Program-made: the position numbers and the translations under genes
Part shown: positions 5,957 to 9,516 of the stretch, in pieces
How the letters are laid out: each line of letters starts with the position of its first letter
How positions within the stretch are numbered: position 1 is the stretch's first letter
Source: Methanothrix sp.
Lineage (GTDB): Archaea; Halobacteriota; Methanosarcinia; Methanotrichales; Methanotrichaceae
Assembly: GCA_028688175.1 (NCBI GenBank)
Contig: JAQTYS010000095.1
Coordinates: 1-9,516 of the forward strand
Direction: 5' to 3'
DNA: 9,516 bases
The notes under the pieces: model-generated
The model's input: only the letters and a program-made list of their open reading frames with translations
Told to the model about the DNA's origin: nothing
The model's database searches: none

Positions 5957-7512
5957 TTCCGTTCTGCTGCGTCATTGAGGAGCATCAGTCGGTTTATGGC
6001 GCTGACCAGGGCCTCTACTGAAGCCATGACTATATCCTCGCGCGCCGATCTGGCGCTGACCTTGCGTCCCCGGTCGTCCTCTACGCCAATCACCACTTCT
6101 GCCAGGGCATCGGCCCCGCCGCTGATGGCTTCAATTCTAAAGTCGCAGAGGTGGATTGAGGTATCACTGTCCAGCAGGCCCTGCACGGCATTTACGGCGG
6201 CATCCACCGGCCCCACGCCGATATGAGCGAGAACTTTCTCTTTACCTCGCACCAGGGCCTTTACGGTTGCCGTGGGTGTGATGATATTGCCGGTCATGAC
6301 CGAGACCTCTTTGAGCACTACCGCCTGGCTTCCTCTGGCCACTTCTCCGATCACCACATCGGCAATGGCCTGAAGATCGATATTGGCGATCTGCTTGCCT
6401 TTATCACCCAGCTCTTTGATCCTCTCCAGGATCTCCTGAAGCTGCTCTTCCGTGGGCAGGTAACCCCCTTCTTCCAGCACCTTGGCCACAGCGTGCCGTC
6501 CCGTGTGCTTTCCCATGACTATGCGTCTCTTGTGGCCTACCATTTCCGGGGTCATGATCCCCGGCTCAAAGGTCTTGCTGTTCTCAATAACGCCGTGGCT
6601 GTGTATGCCGCTCTCGTGAGAGAAGGCATTATCCCCTATAATTGGTGCGGTTATGGGAATCTTAACCCCGGTGAGCCGCTCCACCATGCGGCCTGTCTCC
6701 ACCAAGTATTCCGTCTTTATGCTGGTGCGAGCGCCATAAATGGCATGCAAGCTCATCACGGTCTCGGCCAGGTTGGCGTTGCCTGCCCTCTCGCCGAGAC
6801 CATTTACGCAGACCTGGACCTCTCTGGCTCCTGCCTCTACTGCCGCCAGGCTGTTGGCAACAGCCAGACCGAAGTCGTTGTGGCAGTGCACATCAACCAC
6901 CATATTCACATCATCGCAGATATCCTTGACAAAACGGTAGAAGGCAGAAGGAGCTGCAACTCCTACCGTGTCCGGGATATTGATGATATCGCAGTGCACC
7001 TCTTCCACCGCCTTGAAAATGCGATGCAAGAACTGCGGCGAGGTGCGGGTGGCATCCATAGCTGAGAAGAGACATGTTCTGCCGCTGTCCTTGACAAACT
7101 GCACCGTCTCCATTGCTCCGGCCACAATCTCATCATGACTCATCTTAATAGTATGAGCTATCTGGATGTCAGAGGTAGGAACGAAGACATGCACCATGCC
7201 CACATCGGCATCAAGACATGCCTGAGCATCCTTTTTCACAATGCGAGAGAGGCCGCAGACCTGGGCTTGCAAGCCCTCTCTGGCAATCTGCCGGACGCTG
7301 TCAAACTCACCTTTAGAAGATACTGGAAATCCAGCCTCGATAACATTCACACCGAGTTTATCAAGCTGCCTGGCGATCTTGAGCTTATCATCCAGATTGA
7401 GTGATACGCCTGGAGTCTGCTCGCCATCCCTAAGAGTCGTGTCAAAAATGCGGACTTTTTCATCAACAAGCGAACGAACGTCGTAGAAGACGATTCCCCA
7501 CAGAGGTTTCAT
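5947..7512 (-). CDS. leuA: 2-isopropylmalate synthase (LeuA family; citramalate synthase is the alternative)
   Basis: This 521-residue cytoplasmic enzyme condenses acetyl-CoA with 2-oxoisovalerate, the first committed step of leucine synthesis. The TIM barrel begins with FDTTLRDGEQTPG (23-35), including Arg28 and metal ligand Asp29. The second family signature VHCHNDFG (208-215) supplies His209 and His211, and GLGERAGNA (238-246) follows. A linker (about 285-390) with the GDNAFSHESGIHSHG motif leads to the C-terminal LeuA dimerisation/leucine-sensing domain (about 395-512), which rules out the shorter AksA homologues. The EAGFPVSSKGE motif (59-69) looks more like archaeal LeuA than CimA, but citramalate synthase is not excluded. 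At the site usually reading SAEDATR it has Met152 (SAMDATR). The ATG is the only usable start, with no RBS but a TATA box at the leaderless distance. It leaves about 18 extra residues before the conserved domain. It is convergent with the NCS2 gene and monocistronic here. Confidence 0.9.
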   Translation of the reverse strand: MKPLWGIVFYDVRSLVDEKVRIFDTTLRDGEQTPGVSLNLDDKLKIARQLDKLGVNVIEAGFPVSSKGEFDSVRQIAREGLQAQVCGLSRIVKKDAQACLDADVGMVHVFVPTSDIQIAHTIKMSHDEIVAGAMETVQFVKDSGRTCLFSAMDATRTSPQFLHRIFKAVEEVHCDIINIPDTVGVAAPSAFYRFVKDICDDVNMVVDVHCHNDFGLAVANSLAAVEAGAREVQVCVNGLGERAGNANLAETVMSLHAIYGARTSIKTEYLVETGRMVERLTGVKIPITAPIIGDNAFSHESGIHSHGVIENSKTFEPGIMTPEMVGHKRRIVMGKHTGRHAVAKVLEEGGYLPTEEQLQEILERIKELGDKGKQIANIDLQAIADVVIGEVARGSQAVVLKEVSVMTGNIITPTATVKALVRGKEKVLAHIGVGPVDAAVNAVQGLLDSDTSIHLCDFRIEAISGGADALAEVVIGVEDDRGRKVSARSAREDIVMASVEALVSAINRLMLLNDAAERKKA

Positions 7513-7540
7513 GTGTCATAGATCAAGGATAACATGCATA

Positions 7541-7556
7541 GCTATAAAACTTTTGC
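7541..7556 (-). promoter_or_regulatory. TATA promoter of leuA (near-leaderless)
   Basis: On the minus strand GGCAAAAG runs into TTTTATAG, a good archaeal BRE/TATA pair, with the box core at 7543-7548. Counting about 26 bases on gives a transcription start near 7519, about seven bases before the leuA ATG. No Shine-Dalgarno sequence precedes the ATG, consistent with a very short leader. Confidence 0.5.
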
Positions 7557-7585
7557 CGCCTAATGCAAAAAAAAGGCCTCGGAGA

Positions 7586-7636
7586 TGACCTCAAGTATTT
7601 CGCATAATGGTCAAGTGGACAGGCAACCAATTGACC
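7586..7636. repeat. Three TGACC/GGTCA half-sites at 22-23 bp spacing
   Basis: TGACC (7586-7590), GGTCAA (7609-7614) and TTGACC (7631-7636) alternate in orientation, and their first bases are 23 and 22 bp apart, about two helical turns. The last two form a perfect 6-bp inverted repeat. They lie in the divergent region between leuA and the downstream hypothetical gene, about 40 bp upstream of the leuA TATA box. This would suit a multimeric regulator controlling amino-acid synthesis, such as an Lrp-type protein, but none is encoded here. The half-sites are short, so chance is possible. Confidence 0.3.
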
Positions 7637-7744
7637 GCGTTCGATTGGCGTTGCATCCAGCCGCGCAGCATCGCCAAAACGCTTCCTGCGAGCTGGCATG
7701 ATCTCGGGGCCGAAGATAAATGCAAAATGATTCGAAGAGGATTC

Positions 7745-8299
7745 ATGTCTGAAATTGAAAAAAAAGACATTACTGATTATCTGACAGAGACGGAACGAGC
7801 AAAACTGCTGGCCAGTCTTCATCATTTCTTGGTATGGGTAGGAGCTACAGAACCGGAGCAGATGCAGATAGATGGCAATGATCTCTCAAGCGAGATGGAA
7901 AAGTATCATCAGACGGAAAAGGATCTGCCACCCGAAATTCATGCCGGACAGGGTCGAGTTGAGCTGCATCGCCTCATCTGGAGATTGATCAATGAGAAGG
8001 AGATAACAGATGAAGAGCATGTGCAAATCGCCGAGTTGATCGAGATCTTGGATAAGAAGGAGAAGAAAGACGAGGAAGATCTCAAGGCGGCAAAGCTGAG
8101 CTTAAAGCAGGCAATGATGCTTCACGATGAAGCTGCAAGCATAATCAGAGCCCTTTTGGATCTCAAGGATGTACTAAAAAAGAAAGAACATGGCACACCG
8201 GTAGGATACGACCCAGAGGACCTGATCAAGCGAAAGGTTGACCAGGCGAAAAAATGGAATAATTTCGTGGATGAAATTAAAAAGAATGGCGGATTGTAG
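7745..8299 (+). CDS. Hypothetical charged, helical protein (methanogen family, perhaps DUF5788)
   Basis: I do not recognise this 184-residue protein with certainty. It has no signal peptide or membrane segment and should be cytoplasmic. The N-terminal part holds a compact motif, LLASLHHFLVWVGATEP (21-37), then a polar loop (38-70). The rest is almost entirely charged helix: RLIWRLINEKEITDEEHVQI (76-95), a KKEKKDEEDLK segment (104-114), and a hydrophobic-heptad helix (115-146) likely to form a coiled coil or helical bundle. It resembles, from memory, the methanogen-restricted DUF5788 family of unknown function. I chose the ATG at 7745 because AGAGG sits just upstream and the domain starts there; the frame stays open to an ATG at 7607, but those 46 codons look like noncoding DNA. 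AGATAAA (7714-7720) may be its TATA box. It stands divergent to leuA and 50 bp before the TPR gene. No function can be assigned. Confidence 0.7.
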   Translation: MSEIEKKDITDYLTETERAKLLASLHHFLVWVGATEPEQMQIDGNDLSSEMEKYHQTEKDLPPEIHAGQGRVELHRLIWRLINEKEITDEEHVQIAELIEILDKKEKKDEEDLKAAKLSLKQAMMLHDEAASIIRALLDLKDVLKKKEHGTPVGYDPEDLIKRKVDQAKKWNNFVDEIKKNGGL

Positions 8300-8310
8300 T
8301 TAAGTCAAGG

Positions 8311-8324
8311 GGTAGAGATATTTA
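8311..8324 (+). promoter_or_regulatory. TATA promoter of the TPR gene (leaderless)
   Basis: GGTAGA followed by GATATTTA (8316-8323) gives a TATA-like box centred about 30 bases before the ATG at 8350. The last bases before the ATG (GAGCCCTCC) contain no Shine-Dalgarno sequence, so a message starting within a few bases of the ATG is likely. The TPR gene could also be reached by read-through from the hypothetical gene 50 bp upstream. Confidence 0.4.
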
Positions 8325-8349
8325 CACCTTCGTTTAAGAAGAGCCCTCC

Positions 8350-9024
8350 ATGAAACTCGTAATTACTATTATCGCTGTGCTGGCGTCGATATTAGTTCTG
8401 CCGGCAATGGGAGAATCGGCAAAGTTCTGGTCCGATCAGGCTAATGACTACTTCATAGCAGGTGACTTTGAAAATGCGGCTGCAGGCTATGACAAGGCCC
8501 TGGAGCTGGAGCCGAACAGTACTGACCTGTGGGATAATAAGGGAAAAGCTCTGGCCAACTTGGGCAGAATTGATGACGCGATCTCTTGTTTTGATAAGTC
8601 GCTTGAAATCAACGCCTCTAACCTCGAGTCTATGAACTTGTTGGCAATTGCGCTTTCTCAGGGATTGAATAAATACAGTGAGGCCATTGCCATCTTCGAC
8701 CAGGTTCTGCAAATAAATCCATCTTACTATGACGCTTTGATTGGAAAGGGCATGTCTCTGGCCAATAATGGTGACCTTTCCGGCTCTCTGGATTGCTTTG
8801 AAAAAGCCACTCAAGTCAGGTCCCGGGACCCATCCGGCTGGAATAACAAAGGCGTAGTTCTGCGGCAAATGGGAAGATATCAGGATGCTTTGACCTGCTT
8901 TAGCAAAGCTCTCTCCCTTGACTCTTCTCATGTGGCTGCCCGGCAGAACCGAGATTTAACCCTGCAAGACTTAGAACAGGAACAGCCGACTGCTCCAAGC
9001 ATGAGCACGGATAATATGCAGTAA
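8350..9024 (+). CDS. Exported TPR-repeat protein
   Basis: This 224-residue protein begins with a signal peptide: Lys2, a hydrophobic core VITIIAVLASILVLPA (4-19), and a probable cut after AMG near residue 21. It should be secreted or held at the cell surface. The mature part is five consecutive tetratricopeptide repeats, about 25-58, 59-92, 93-127, 128-161 and 162-195. They show the usual W/Y-x-x-K-G, A-x-x-x-Y/F and P positions, for example WDNKGKALANLGRIDDAI and WNNKGVVLRQMGRYQDAL. The third repeat carries an extra residue. A short polar, proline-containing tail (196-224) follows. TPR arrays bind peptides or other proteins and have no enzymatic role of their own; the partner is not known. 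Methanogens such as Methanothrix encode many such proteins. It has its own TATA box and is followed by a T-run terminator. The next gene also encodes an exported protein. Confidence 0.88.
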   Translation: MKLVITIIAVLASILVLPAMGESAKFWSDQANDYFIAGDFENAAAGYDKALELEPNSTDLWDNKGKALANLGRIDDAISCFDKSLEINASNLESMNLLAIALSQGLNKYSEAIAIFDQVLQINPSYYDALIGKGMSLANNGDLSGSLDCFEKATQVRSRDPSGWNNKGVVLRQMGRYQDALTCFSKALSLDSSHVAARQNRDLTLQDLEQEQPTAPSMSTDNMQ

Positions 9025-9037
9025 GCCGGTAAAATCA

Positions 9038-9044
9038 TTTTTTT
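9038..9044 (+). terminator. Oligo-T archaeal terminator after the TPR gene
   Basis: Seven consecutive T residues lie 14 bases after the TPR stop, in an AT-rich context. Archaeal RNA polymerase commonly stops at such U tracts without a stem-loop, and no clear hairpin precedes it. Confidence 0.5.
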
Positions 9045-9112
9045 ATTCATATTCAGACCGAAACCAGATCGCATGGGCAAATATTTCGTCGATTTCATTA
9101 AATCGTCCAATA

Positions 9113-9125
9113 GCTTAAAATAAAT
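9113..9125 (+). promoter_or_regulatory. TATA-like promoter of the last gene
   Basis: CTTAAAATAAAT (9114-9125) is a TATA-like stretch about 40 bases before the ATG at 9159. A start about 26 bases downstream, near 9145, gives a leader of roughly 14 bases that would just include the GAGGTG ribosome-binding site at 9145-9150. Unlike its neighbours, this gene appears to have a short leader with an RBS. Confidence 0.35.
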
Positions 9126-9158
9126 GTTCGTCAATCACCGATCTGAGGTGTTGGGGAA

Positions 9159-9516
9159 ATGCTCAAGCAGATCTGTTTGATAGTGGCAACAGCAGCTCTG
9201 ATTTTCGGGGTGCAAGCAATGCCCGTGAGCTTTGCAGATGCTATGAACAACGCCGGCCAGAAAGATATCCTCACCATCACGAATTATGATACAGGCGCAA
9301 CATTAACCGAGTCTTACACTGACATTGAGCATCTGCAAAGGAATACACAGGTTAATACTGGAGCTTATGGGATGCAATCCGATTCTTCGAAAGCCGGGGA
9401 GGCGGGCGACAGCCGGGGCTTTAGCCCTGCCGGCAACCTAGCCGGTGGTCTTGAGGCCAGCATCAATTCCAATGTGATAGGCAAAGCCCATATCGCCTGG
9501 CAATCAATCGATCCGA
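9159..9516 (+). CDS. Exported protein of unknown function, 3' end cut by the window
   Basis: An ATG at 9159-9161 opens a frame with no stop to the window end (119 complete codons). GAGGTG eight bases upstream is a good Shine-Dalgarno site. The product starts MLKQICLIVATAALIFGVQA, a typical signal peptide, with likely cleavage after VQA (20) or SFA (26). The mature N-terminus is polar, rich in Asn, Thr, Ser and Gly, with no Cys after the signal peptide. A low-complexity Gly/Ser stretch (about 73-99) precedes ASINSNVIGKAHIAWQSIDP, which reads like the first strands of a beta-rich surface domain. I recognise no family. It is probably a cell-surface or secreted protein, co-located with the exported TPR protein but with a terminator and its own promoter between them. 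Confidence 0.75.
   Translation, partial: MLKQICLIVATAALIFGVQAMPVSFADAMNNAGQKDILTITNYDTGATLTESYTDIEHLQRNTQVNTGAYGMQSDSSKAGEAGDSRGFSPAGNLAGGLEASINSNVIGKAHIAWQSIDP

Noticed and set aside
6223..7065. 280-codon plus-strand frame inside leuA
   Set aside because: It is antisense to a gene with complete catalytic motifs, and its product has no recognisable domain; long antisense frames are common opposite GC-rich genes.
7607..7744. 46-codon N-terminal extension of the hypothetical protein
   Set aside because: It covers the half-site repeat and a TATA-like box, reads like noncoding DNA, and a better-supported ATG with an RBS follows at 7745.
7523..7825. 100-codon minus-strand frame across the leuA-hypothetical intergenic region
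   Set aside because: It overlaps the leuA promoter and the start of the downstream gene and has no RBS or recognisable features.
8928..9134. 68-codon minus-strand frame with a lipoprotein-like LGAVGCS motif
   Set aside because: The motif is internal rather than N-terminal, the frame overlaps the end of the TPR gene on the other strand, and there is no RBS.

Overview
The window looks like a chromosomal segment of a methanogenic archaeon, most likely in or near Methanothrix (Methanosaeta). The reasons are an archaeal-type 2-isopropylmalate synthase, an archaeal NYN-domain protein, archaeal BRE/TATA promoters lying 25-28 nt before start codons (several messages appear leaderless), a secreted TPR protein, and intermediate GC content. 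The genus is an inference from gene content and was not checked by search. I see no rRNA, tRNA, insertion sequence, phage gene or CRISPR array.

Layout. (1) 1-181 is an AT-rich intergenic stretch. (2) 182-2189, minus strand, is a compact cluster transcribed tatD, then an NYN-domain nuclease-like gene, then a rhomboid intramembrane protease. (3) 2190-2379 is the divergent control region, with a dyad directly upstream of a good TATA box. (4) 2380-5924, plus strand, is a four-gene operon: a STAS anti-sigma-factor-antagonist-like protein, a membrane SpoIIE/PP2C phosphatase with a LytS-type membrane sensor, a 27-codon ORF joined to it by an ATGA overlap, and an NCS2 (xanthine/uracil permease family) protein with an extra C-terminal domain of about 125 residues. 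(5) 5947-7512, minus strand and convergent, is leuA. (6) 7513-7744 is a divergent control region with three evenly spaced TGACC/GGTCA half-sites. (7) 7745-9516, plus strand, holds a charged helical hypothetical protein, a secreted TPR protein, and the first 119 codons of another exported protein cut by the window edge.

The most interesting part is the 2380-5924 operon. A bacterial partner switch needs three parts: a STAS protein, a phosphatase that dephosphorylates it, and an RsbW-type HATPase kinase. The first two are plainly present. No separate kinase gene is visible, but the C-terminal tail of the NCS2 protein has the order and spacing of an RsbW-like HATPase fold, with the usual ATP-site residues apparently replaced. 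The transporter body also lacks the two substrate-contacting side chains expected in TM8 and TM10 (Lys259 and Ser310 instead of Glu and Glu/Gln). I therefore propose that this operon is a membrane partner-switching module in which a transporter-derived protein acts as sensor, regulated carrier or output. The domain calls for STAS, LytS-5TM, SpoIIE and NCS2 are firm. The HATPase-like tail and the signalling model are inference.
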